DNA from: Symbiodinium natans
Taxonomy: Eukaryota; Sar; Dinophyceae; Suessiales; Symbiodiniaceae
Assembly: GCA_905221605.1 (NCBI GenBank)
Contig: CAJNDS010002371.1
Location: forward strand, 236,415-300,414
Direction of reading: 5' to 3'
Length of the DNA stretch: 64,000 nucleotides
Below the pieces are notes generated by a model. The model was not told where the DNA came from. It did no database searches and was given only the letters and a program-made list of their open reading frames with translations. The position numbers and the translations under genes are program-made. Shown piece after piece: positions 10,664-21,700 of the stretch (its first letter is position 1; each line of letters begins with the position of its first letter).

Positions 10664-11225
10664 CACCCCTTCTGGCAAGGAACCTCTTGCTTGTCTGGGT
10701 TTTGCCCTTGAAGCCCTTGTGGATGACTTCGCCGGTTTGTAAAGAGCTGCCCAGTGCCATTTCATTGCCGTCAGTCTTCACCCTTCACACAATCGGCCTC
10801 GTCGATCATCTGGTCAAGATGCTCATGACGGACATGGCCCTGCTTTGGTCAAGGTCAACCGTTTGCCCGCCCAGAGACACACACACACACAAAGACACAC
10901 CACAAGCATTTCGGGGGTATGCCTCGCTGCTGACTTCAGCTTGTCTATTGGTGTCGTCCGCTATCCTGTCTCGGGCAGCAGATACATTCCTTGACACCAA
11001 CCTATTGCAATGCGTTGAATTTCACCGCAACACTGCAAAGGCAGACACCCGGATAGTCGGCTGAATCCCTGGAGACAGGTCCACAACTGCTGAAGTGACC
11101 TTCAAGTCTTGAGTCAGTATGTGTGGCACAGCAGCTCCGTCTTGCACGTTGCCGGCTGCTGAGACTGCAACATAACGATCACTGATGGGCCTTGGCTCAG
11201 CTGCTACGTGCAAGACTGCCTTCAT
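10664..11225 (-). CDS. Hypothetical gene, two or more exons
   Basis: Two protein-like minus-strand stretches face the same way. The upstream one starts with Met at 11225 (MKAVLHVAAEPRPISDRYVA and on to about 11022, beta-strand-like). The downstream one ends at a stop near 10664 (NEMALGSSLQTGEVIHKG, then FKGKTQTSKRFLARRGV). About 230 bp separate them, with an AC-rich stretch. No family recognised. If one gene, the downstream end is the C-terminus. Confidence 0.3.
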
Positions 11226-12030
11226 ATGTCCTGCAAGCGTTTTTAGGAGTGAGCTGCGAGAATTCTCGGCAGCATCTGCACTGTACAGCGATTCATCGGC
11301 GCTCTTTGTGTGAGCGGATCATGCAGGATGCTGGCATGCTGTGGGCTGTGACTGGGCTGTGACCTACCTACTGTCTTGGTGAGCGGTCCACTTCTTTCGT
11401 ACCAAGCCACACTCGTCGTGAGTTAGAGAGGGAGTTTTCTTTTGCTGCATGTTTTTTTTCATGCTTCCGGGCTGCAGCTCAGTGCAGAATCGACGAGACA
11501 CGCACTCTTCCCCTCTGCCACTTGCCACGTCATCTCACAGCACTGCGAAGTTAGAGACTTTTGCTCGACCCGAGGGACACAAATGCTTACGTCAAAGAGA
11601 TACTTGAACAATCTGGCAAAGATGCACTTGTTCGTGCATGGAACTGTTCTACTCAGGGTTTTCCGGCTTTCTGCCTGTTCTTTGCAGGCGGATAAATTGC
11701 TCATTTCGAGCTAAGTACTAAACTTTACGAAACATGCGGTGAACTGTGACCGATGTGACCGCAGCCTTCCGGGCTGCTCAGGCATGACTAACTCTGCCAT
11801 TCGAATCCTGCAATCACCCGCGTCGAATACCCGGACCCGGCGGCCTGCTGCACGCAAGAGTCACAAGAGTCAGCAAAGGGCCCATCCCACGCAATGTGCA
11901 CATCTTAAAGTCTTAAAGTCTTGCAGGATCTTGCAGGCTAATTTTCGCCTGCACACGCATGTCAGAGCCACTAGAGCCACCAACTTGTCGATCTCTGAAC
12001 AGCAGAGACTCGCACAAACTGTCTTCTCAC
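11226..12030. other. No gene recognised
   Basis: Open frames here are short, mutually overlapping and not protein-like. I see no repeat, RNA gene or splice-consistent exon. Confidence 0.5.
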
Positions 12031-12033
12031 TTC

Positions 12034-15000
12034 TCATGGCCCTGTGCCTTCGGATGGGAGATACATCCGACTCGCTGGAAGCTGCGCCCACAGCCGCGCG
12101 TGCCTACCGTTGTAAGCTTCTCCCTTGCACACTGATGACAAGAGTCTGAAAATGTCTGGGAAATGCACAGCCCGAAGCGTCACAAAGACTGCCGCTGTCC
12201 GGCGCCGCAGCTCCTGCACCACTTTGAACGCCTCTTTCACTACCCGCTCTCTGCAGAAGCTCGGGCATCCTCCTTCTCGGCATCCGTCTCCTGGTGATGC
12301 AAGAGGCGTGCGAAGCTTATTGAGACAGGACCAGAACAAAGGAGCTCAATGTCATAACGACCTCTGCACCGATGATCGGCAAGGCAAGGCTTCCGGGACA
12401 TTGTGCATCGTTGCCGTAGAGTGCGTATTGAGCATCGGACGAAACTATAGTACCCAATCTTGTCCTAACGTTGCGTGCCTTCCTTTTTTGGTACTTTTGC
12501 TCGAAGATCGAAAGCGGCCCACCCAAAAAACACCCCCTAGATAATCGAAGAGATGCTGCATTTGTCAGGTTGCCAATCCTGGAGAATCGATAGGGGCCCA
12601 CCAAGCAAGTTCGGCGAACACAGGGTTTTGTCAGTCGCTCAAACAGCCCATGCAATACTTGTGTGCACTGTGTCACCCCAACTTTTGGTGGTTGAGAGGT
12701 ACCTACTCCCGGGCGAAATTAGGGTTACTGTGGCTGGGCGCAACAAGGGTCTCCTGGTCATCACTTTCTGCCATGTGCCTTTCCTCATCAAAGCCCACTG
12801 TCACCGTGAAGCACTTCCATCACTTTCGTCTGCGCCAATCGCCAAGGCCCAGACACAGACCCACGCTCCAAACCGGCTGCGCGCCTTCATGACCTCCAGA
12901 ACGCAAGGCAAACGTATGCTCACATTGGCGATGGCGTGCATGACCTTGCGCAGCTCCTGGTGCTCGCTTTTGAGAGCCTGCGTCAAGCGGGCGTCGTCAT
13001 CTTTCATTGGGGCTGAACAATAAGATGTGCAGCTCTCACAGCGCTGTCTCCCAGACCTTCTTCTCGGCATCAGGGCTGTGCACTGCCTGCCCAACAAAGC
13101 CACACAGCAAGCTGCCTTTCGAGCATTTCAAGCTGGAAAAGCGTGGATTTGGGGGCAATCCTACTTTTGCAACTTCTTAGATGGTGTGTCGTCAAAAACA
13201 CAGCACGCCCGATGTGATCTTGTTGGTGGCCCTGACAAAAAGCCATAGCGCAGAGCCGCTAGAGCTGTCAGGTCAGTCAGTCAGTCAAGGCAGGATGAGA
13301 AAAGCAGATGTTTAACCAAGGGCATCGCAGGTCTTGCGTGAATCATGAAACAACGGAACCCGGGATGAAACCTAAAGCAGCCCTTTCCAACTGCGGCCTG
13401 CATGGATCGCAGCTGCTCCTGACAATGCAGCGATGCACCCAAGCAAGGAGACTGGATGACAGATGACGACAGCACTCGCACAGTGCCGTCAGGCAACTTG
13501 AAGAAGCCCCCGGCAGGCCGGCAGGTGTTTGAATCATCGTCAGCAAGTAAGAAAAAATGTCCAATAGCTTGCAAAGTTGCCTTCAGCTCTTCCGCCTGGA
13601 GCTCAAGAGCCTCGCTCCGGCAGCTCAGTGCTTTAATCTGCTTTCACCAGGAAGTGACGCAGCACTCAGCATTCGGAATTCGAGACGTTTAGAAAACATT
13701 AGGCCTGTCTCTCTTCTTCCCATCGTTCCCGCTCCTCTTGCACCTGAGCGCTTCAGGACTGCTTTCCGGCATGTTCATGGTTCAATCGACAGTGCTCGAA
13801 GACACACGCGCCAGGTATCGCACCAAAGCGACAATGGAGTCGACAGACATGCCCTGCACTTGAACTTTATAGTCATCCATGAATAGATGGAATTTAGGTT
13901 TCCGGGGCGTTTTGTTTTTTCGGGGTTGATTTTCGAGGAACCCATACATAGAATCTTTGAACCCATACGTAGAATATCTGAGGAACCCATACATAGAATA
14001 TTTGCGGGATCATGTTTAAGACAGCTTTTGGGCGCCCGTTTGGGGGCCTCCTGCAGGCCTCTTGGCGTCTTGGTTTCTTGGCCCTCGCGTCTTCGTAGGG
14101 TGGCTTCTTGGGGCCTCTCGTCTCTTGGCGTGCCTTCCTGCCAAGCCACTTCTCTCAGCAGCCACCTCTGGGTGCTTATCTTGGCCCCCAGGGACATTTT
14201 CTTTCTTTTGGAAATTGGAAATATTCTATCAAGAGACGTCGAACGGATTCGAACAACGTGGTCTCTTCAAACATCAAATATCAAAGCATACGGCCCCCCA
14301 TGTCATTCGTGGAAGAAAGTCTGAGCTCCAAAACAACCCCTCAGCCACGGTGACACTCCGACAGGTGCTGTTCCCGAATCTGTGCTAGTTCACGAGCGCT
14401 TCGTTGTGTGAGTTGACCCTGACCCGGTCCTTCTTGGCAACAGCTTCAGCAGCCAGATTCTCGCCAACGTCCAAAGCATCAGCACGCCTGCGCTACCGAT
14501 TGCAAGTCGCACCGAGCACACAAAGCACCGCTGGTGTAACCGGAGCTGGATTCTTCGACTCAGACTTGTGCCAATTCATCGAGGATGCGTCACTCTTCTT
14601 GCCAACCGAGGATGTATCGCTGCCTCCTGCATGGCTCGCCACATTGCGTCAAAAATGAGCCATTGTGAACTGACGATGTGATCAGCTCAGTCGCCCACCA
14701 GCTCCCTTGTGCAGGTCCTGAACTTCACAACACACACTGTTCAGATCTGTTCAGGGAGTGCAACCTGTGACATGATCATTTGTGGTATGCTCATCCTCTT
14801 CCTCATCTGGTTCGTCCATCGCCTTGAGCTGCTCTAGCCTCAAGCTACATCAACTATGCGCTGGAGACATGGACCCGGCCGTCATGGGCCGTCACCCCGC
14901 GAACTCGAAGGTGATACGCATCGCTTTGCGATGCTTCATGTCCTTGCCGTCCTGTGCAGTTAACTCGATGGGCACAAATGAACGCACAGAACATGATGGC

Positions 15001-17481
15001 TAGGAACAGGCGGCATGATGCGGCATAGCTTTCCGGTCCCTTAGGGATGTTCGGCGGGACATTGGAGGCGAGTCTGAATTGTCGCTAGCGACTTCCTGCC
15101 AGATTCTGCAGGACCAGGCCAGTAAATCCAGTGAAGTCGCATGCAACTCGCTGGGATGACGCTAGCTGCCGCGCTGACCACAGTTGAAGTCGCTGGTGTA
15201 TCTCCGTCCTGCAAAACGGCTGTAAGCACCTAGTGAGACATCACTCTCAAGCTCAGCACCTCCAGCGGCGGTACTAGGCATGCAGGCGTCAAAGTGCCTC
15301 CGATACCGCCCCTGCCAACATCCAAACTCCAAGTCGATGAGTGTGAAAGAGCATGGCTGACTATCCCGATTACGTTGATTTTGGGGAAGCCACATGGAGG
15401 TTGTCCACCGCCTGGCGCAAGCATGCGCAACTATTCGCAAGCAGCAAGGCTGGACTGCTGGTAAAGCCACGGAGTGCTGCCTCTTGTCCGGTCGCCGAAT
15501 GGGGCGAAGCTCCTGTGCATTCTGCCCACGCAATTCCATGCAGCAGTTTCACGTGAAATTCACCACCACAGAGCCGGATCTCCTCCCACTGCACCCTGGG
15601 TTGCAGATTCGAGAAATCATGCAATGACCAAGGCACACCAGATGCGGCTTTCTTTGCTTGCAGATCTTGCAGTCTCTCAGGGACAGGCTTTCCATTTGTT
15701 CTCGCTCGAGGCGAGTCTGTTGGCTCGGCCTAGTAACAACGTGCAGCAGCGCACGTCGAGAGGCAAGGCGCACCACGGTGAGGCATGAACAGAGACAGCA
15801 CGCTGGAAGCCAATGTCCGGGGGTTCTTCCACACCCAGAGCAGACATTTGCGCCTGTTCAGTGTGTAGCGTGAACAGGACGCACATGGTCTTGGAAAACC
15901 AAGGCAAGGCATGTCTCAATGGGCCAATAGATAGGGCGTGACAATGGCAAGGGGGCAAGCAGACACACACGACACGGACTGAGGTAGTTCAAAGTCCGGG
16001 ATCCGGGATAAGGCAAGAGGATTCTAGAAGGCATGAAGGGCGTCGGATCGCCCAAGGCCTTGCGAAGCCTTTCCACGGCGCTGTCCAATTCGTGCAGGGC
16101 CGCTTCCTGCTTTTGTGACCGCCGCAAGAATCGAACAGACAATCCTACAAGTATCTGCATGAACACACTGTCCCCGAAGTGACTTCCCACCTGCAATGTC
16201 GCTAGATGTGGCCTCAATGCCTCTCTGACCTCAGACACTTCAAGCTCAGAATTTGCAAAACACAACCAACGACTGCTTCAGCAAGCTGGCGAGTACAAAG
16301 CAAATCAAGACAACAAACGCTCGAGCGTAAAGGTAGTAAGCCCATCAAACCACCTGCAACCATTCTTCCAACTGCTTCTGCGATGGCATGAAGTCTGCTT
16401 TCTTCGCTTCGGACCTAACATCCGATCGGCGATATCGCCGCAATCGATATCCCAACCCGGGAGGTCCGGCAATCCGACTGTGGACATGAAAGCAGCGCAA
16501 AAGGATAACAATGGAGCAGGAGGGTGGGGAAGAAAACATCGGGCGCTTTCTCCACATTTGGCCACGGATATATACAGCCACGGATATACACAACATGTTC
16601 GAAAGCAACAAGTCGAAGTGCAGGAGGCTCGCTAGAGTTGTCACTTCGAACACAAGGGTAAGCGACTTTGTGTGTGAGGTGCTGTTGGACCAAAAGAAAA
16701 AGTATCCGCGCTGACATCCCCCAGGCCCTAGTCCAGGGAGAAGAAGCATGCGACGAAGGGGGCCAAATCGGGCAAGTGCGACGGGTTGCAAAACCTTCAG
16801 CCCTCCTGACAGCATTACTCTCAGCAGCTTCGAAAAAGACGTCAGGTCGAGGATGGTGACCCCGACCACCGTGCATGCGTCATCGTTGCCAGTCTAGACT
16901 CTGTTGGCACTTCTGGACATGGAGTTATTGAGTCATTGAGCCAAGCTGGATCTCGGGGCGGAAAAGCTAAAAGAACTCTGACCTCAGAGCATACTGCACC
17001 GGAATGTTCAAGCTCCATACCCGCTAGACCTTGTGACGTGTCACGAAGCTTCAGCGATTCATTCCAAGGCGGCGGCTTGTTTTTCCAATGGCAACACGTC
17101 CCCCTCTATCTGAGGCTGGCCTGATCCTCTGCATGCTTCGAAGGTCACGCGGGAATCGGAACGACACTACTCTCGCCGATCTTGCTTCTGCTGGTGCGCC
17201 TTCAGAATCTTGCAGCTCAGGAGAGGCCTTGATGTGACCCTACAAGACCACTAGAACACCTGCTGTGCCCCCACCATACTCCTGCTAGGAATCAGCCCAC
17301 GTTTACGAAGATCCGGCGAGAAGCGTGTGGAGGCTCCCTGCATTCGGTTCGCCTGCACTGCAAAGAGCTCCATGAAATGATTGCCTTCTGAAGGAATCTG
17401 TGCCTGGATCTGGGCCGGAAGAGTGCTCGCACACCCATAGCGCAGCCTCGCAACCATCAGGGGGCCGGATTCACCATTCAA
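12034..17481 (-). CDS. Gene B: many-exon coiled-coil-type gene, collinear paralogue of gene C
   Basis: Unrecognised family. Minus-strand exon-like segments in order: LFAVQANRMQGASTRFSPDL (about 17380), SEVREALRPHLATLQVG (16240), QEAALHELDSAVERLRKAL (16105), KDMKHRKAMRITFEFAG (14950), RRADALDVGENLAAEAVAKK (14490), SVDSIVALVRYLA (13840), VQEERERWEEERQA (13745), ALELQAEELKATLQAIGHF (13610), CQEQLRSMQAAVG (13425), LTQALKSEHQELRK (13005), MKARSRFGAWVCV (12895), QETDAEKEDARASAE and ELRRRTAAVFVTLRAV (12290-12180). Each has a counterpart in gene C in the same order. Between the last two segments gene B is one frame out relative to gene C, so it may be decaying or use a junction I cannot place. Rich in Glu, Arg and Lys with heptad spacing. 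Localisation and function unknown. Confidence 0.5.
13930..14010 (+). repeat. Three-copy tandem repeat in a gene B intron
   Basis: Units of about 20-25 bp share the core GAACCCATACATAGAAT(C/A)T. The third unit is nearly identical to the second. The DNA just right of it (about 14025-14160) is G/T-rich low complexity with recurring CTTGG. No gene of its own. Confidence 0.75.
16227..16980 (-). other. Insertion in gene B flanked by 13-bp direct repeats
   Basis: Where gene C has one uninterrupted CTCTGACCTCAGA (near 26540), gene B has that 13-mer twice, near 16223-16236 and 16976-16988, with about 750 bp between. Outside the repeats both sides align with gene C. On the minus strand each repeat carries CTGAG/GTCAGAG, so the insert could be spliced out as GT...AG. 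It holds two protein-like minus-strand stretches (TILDLTSFSKLLRVMLSGG; KKADFMPSQKQLEEWLQVV), so it may instead be extra exons that gene C lost. Confidence 0.6.
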
Positions 17482-17735
17482 AGCGTGAAACCTCGTGCCG
17501 ACGACACGTTATAGGGAACGGAAAGAAGCAAAAGATCGTAAAGACACGCCACCCATCTAGCATCTGAAACCCATCGAACAAACCGAGACAAAGCGAGTGC
17601 GTCTTGCGAGCGTGGTGGCTGTTTAATGCAGTCCCCCCGCATCACAAACGTCGGATTGCCTCTAAGGTCGTTGTCAATATGTGCCAATCTGTGCCCGCTT
17701 AGTTGCCCTGCCTTCGCTACAAGGCGGCATGCCGT
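16970..17735. repeat. Segmental duplication, left copy
   Basis: About 750 bp align almost end to end with 26490-27262, with small indels and many substitutions. Shared landmarks are ATACCCGCTAGACCTTGT, TCTCGCCGATCTTGCTTCTG, GCCTGGATCTGGGCCGGAA and TTGCCCTGCCTTCGCTACAA. It carries the LFAVQANRMQ exon of gene B. The right half (17490-17735) has no exon I can support. Confidence 0.85.
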
Positions 17736-17739
17736 ACGA

Positions 17740-18750
17740 ACACTGTCGTTTCCCTCTGGCTTCTGGTTCTGGAATCAGGCTAAGCTGAGGCTGTGTGCTA
17801 GGCTGCTAGACACGAGACTGAGACTAGGTCTCCTTGCCCTGGTGTGGTATTAATATTACAAGCCTACTGCATGGTTATCTGGTCGAATCTGGTGAGTCCA
17901 GGTAGATCTGCAATACCACATGCCCTGCTTCTTGTGGTATGTCGAGCCTCGCCATGTAGGCATTTGCGACAGATGCGGCCACAAGACACCGTCCCTGAGC
18001 CCGGCGTTTCTTTTTTGGTCTGCACGCCAGCGCGGTTTCCTTTGGTCTCCACCTCAGTCTGTGTGATTCATGAAGACTCTCCCAGTGAGAATCTCGAAGA
18101 AATTCGAGCGCTCCCTGAATCAGTCCTCGAGGCTTGGCATCCCACGGAAAGGGAGATCACCTGCGGCGTAGCGTCGGTCCAGGGCACCTGCCCAGGAATG
18201 CTGTAACGGCAGCAGTAACTTTGCGCAAGCAGATCCGGTGGCAAAGATCACTGTGAGGAGACAGCTTCCTTCCAGCGTATTCGAACATGTCTGCACAGAC
18301 CCACCGCACAAGATGCAATTATCCACCGAAGTCACGATACATGATCTTCAGATGTACAGGAACTTTTGCGGATTCCTGAGACCCCCCATCGCTCCACATT
18401 TCTAGCCACCCACAATGTCGCAGGAATAGCCAGGAACATCACTTGCACGCAAACTGTATAGCACATGAATATTCTGCTTGTATTCCTCGTCTCGAAGCCG
18501 GTGCAGAGTACATGTTTCTGCCGTTCTGTATGCTATCACTTCAGGGTCAACCTTTGCAAAGACGCTTTGGAATGCTGTTCACTGCTAACCCGTGATTCCT
18601 TCCCGGGACTGCAAGGGCGTTTCTTAGATCTGCGACTTCAATCGGACAGACAGAGCTTCGACATGCTTCAACCGCGGAGGCCTCCTGGGTGAAACATCTG
18701 ACTCACTCGAAGCCGCGCCAACAACCGCCTTCGCCTAACGAAACGAAGTT
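17740..18750. other. Between genes B and C, nothing recognised
   Basis: No repeat, RNA gene or protein-like exon stands out. Open frames on both strands are short and overlapping. Confidence 0.5.
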
Positions 18751-18751
18751 T

Positions 18752-21700
18752 TCAACAAACTTCTGCTAAGAGATGAAAACTTCTACTACTGCCATCCCAA
18801 GTCTCAGAGAAGTCTGTGGCCGACACGGCGCGTAGTCTGACGAAGAGCTCCGACATCTGACGGCGCAGCTCCTTCTCTGTGACTTTCCCAGCTGCGCATT
18901 GCCACGCAAGACTGAGCAACAACTGCCTGTCCTCTCTTTCTGCATCTGTCTCCTGGCTGTCTTTGCATGCGCTAAACAAAGGCCTCCACAACGAACTCTC
19001 AACAAATCAACTCGCCTCGTCCTCGCTTTCCTTCATGTGTCGCTCCTCAATGCTTCCAGCACGATAAAGTGCCAGGACAACTTCACTTGTGACCACCGCT
19101 GAAAAAACCAAGGCCCGCACGCAAACCCAAGCGCCAAAGCGACTGCGCGCTTTCATTGCCTTTCACCAACAGCATGCCACAGCCGCCAGTGAATCTTTGA
19201 GCTAGCTTCCTGAACAGTGTCGACAAAACAGCATCATGCTCCTCAGAAATCCCAACTGTTGACAGAATATGTCAGAATGGTCACTTGCAGATCATGAAAC
19301 AGTCAGCCTTTCGCAGCTCTTGGTGCTCACGCTTCAGGGCCTGCGCAACCCCGGATGCAAAATGATGAGGAATGACCCGTGATAGATGATGAGCAGGAAC
19401 ATTGAAAAGATACTGAATATGCTACACTTGAACCAAGTTTATGTCCAATTTTTTGTGGGGAATATATCCTGGCAAAATGGATGATGGTAACACATCTAAA
19501 CCTCAATCAAAGCTTGAAAAATGAACTTGAAAACACATTCCACAATACTACTAGTATTGACAATAGTAATAAAGAATGTATATGATTGATGCAACTATAC
19601 GACTCTCAACTATGCATAGACTGGACAGATTTCACACATATATTGTGAACCAGCTTGGTCCAGTGAGTAGGAGGGCGCAGAGGTTGTGGTGCAGCTTCTG
19701 GCGCAAGCCTGAGCGAAACAGCCTCTGGTGCAGATCTTGGTTTGGTGGTAGTAGCAAATATTCAAATGAGAACTTTGAAGGCTGAACAGCCATTGGACTG
19801 GGGTTAGTCGATCCTAAGAGAGTCCAATGATAGAGAAATGTTTGAATCGACTGGCTGTCAGTATTTTCATTGGTTCCTACTCAGTTTCTGTTTAGTTTAT
19901 TCTACTCCAATTGGAGTACTATTTATTTATTGATGAACGAACAACTGCCTCTGCTTCAGTAATCCGCCGAGGCCTCGGGACGGAGGTGTACAGGTTGTGA
20001 GAAACCTATTTTTTGCCTCAAATGGGTACCCCCCCTAGGAAACCGGGGTCCGCAAGCGGACGGTTCGCCAGGACCAGAGGCAGTTCAAGCCCCTCCCAGC
20101 AAGGGCCCCCCCCCCCCTTTCCCCCCCCCCTTTCCCCCCCCCACCCCACCCTACCCCCCCCCCCCCTGCCCCCCCCCTACCCCTGCCCCCCCCTCCCCCC
20201 CCCCACAGCCACCACAGAATATTGGTGAGCGGGTTTTAGGCTCAACTGGTGTGAGCACGGCCGGGGATGCATTACACGAGCCGAAGAATCTAAGCTTGAA
20301 CCTAAACCCTAAACCTTAAACCTTAAACCTTAAGCCCGAAGCACACCCAAAGCGTGAACCTTGAGCCCTAAGCCCTCAATCCTAAACTAACCCTCAACCC
20401 TAAACCCCAAACCATAAACCATAAACCCGGAACCCTAAACCCTAAACCCTAAACCCGACCCTTATTGCTTGGAGTCCAGCGACTTGGGCGCTGCGGAATC
20501 ACCATGCTCACGCGGATGCGCCGGGCCAGGCCGAAGCGGGTCGCGTAGCGTTAAAATTACAGTATATGATCTCAAACTAGCTGAATGAGCATATGTTTCA
20601 ACATTTTGATTGAATGACACCAACTGAGATTCACAATGCCTTGGTATTACCTTGTACTACCTAGTTTGCCATCAACATCTTCAAAGTCGCTCTATTACTT
20701 ATCTTCAAATTCGCTCTATTACTTTTTTGATGTGTTATTTGTCATTCACATGGACATATCACTACACGCAAAAGAGTTTAAGACAACAACAGAATAACTA
20801 AGAACTCCAGATATGACCACAAAGGAATATGGGATATTTCTGAGCACGATAGTGAACATCTTTAACAAACTAGTGCAACCGTTGCACATCGCACATTGTC
20901 ACATCGTTGCACAACCCCTTTGTCTTCCCAGCAGCGGTCCTGCTTCTCTGCATCGGGGCTGCGCGCCGCCTTCGACGATGCAACAGTTCCGCTACGCCGC
21001 AGACATGCTGCATGCAGACTGTGTTGTAAGAGCTGGAAAAGTTCGATCAGGCACGAATACCCGCGGCACATCTGAGGAGAATGAACCGTCATGGCACCGA
21101 AGTGGCAGCGAAGCGGCTTGCTACTTGAACTGCCCTGGTGCTCGCCAAGGATTGAACCAGGATCTGTCCGTCTCGGGCCTGCAGCGATCGTAGCTTCTCC
21201 TGTCTTTGCGCACACTTGTCAAATGTCTCCAAATGATTTCGAAGGATGCGAAGGCTTTCAAGAGGAGAGATGCAGGTCTAGGAACGCGGGCACGCGCATC
21301 CATGGTTGTGCAGAGCATTAATGTCCGCAGTTGCCTTGAATTCCTCCACGCTGGCTTCCAAGGCCTGTCCGGCCCAAGCGCTCGCTGTAGTAGTGGCAAG
21401 CAGAAAGGGGCTGCAGACTGGCTGCAGCGAGCCTCTTTCTCCTCTTCCCATCGTTCCCTCTCGGCTTGCACCTTACCAATTGCAATCAAGATCACATCCA
21501 ATAAAGCACCTTGCACACTGGAGGCTGCCCGTTGCGCCGGTGCTTGCAGCTGCTTGCAATATGAGGGGCCAGAGCCACGATGGAGTCGACTGAGGTCTTG
21601 CCCTTCAAATGGACTAACTTGAGGACTGGCTCTCTTCACCGCAACTGTTCCAACATTCCACCAGGCCTTTTTCGCCGCTGTCTCCGCTGCCAAGCATTCG

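Noticed and set aside
14404-14658. 84-codon plus-strand frame
   Set aside because: It is a shadow of the minus-strand RRADALD exon of gene B, whose paralogue in gene C is conserved only in the minus frame.
21128-21170. tRNA-like 3' end (GGTTCAATCC...GCACCA on the minus strand)
   Set aside because: The T stem pairs poorly and no matching acceptor 5' strand, D arm or anticodon arm lies upstream.
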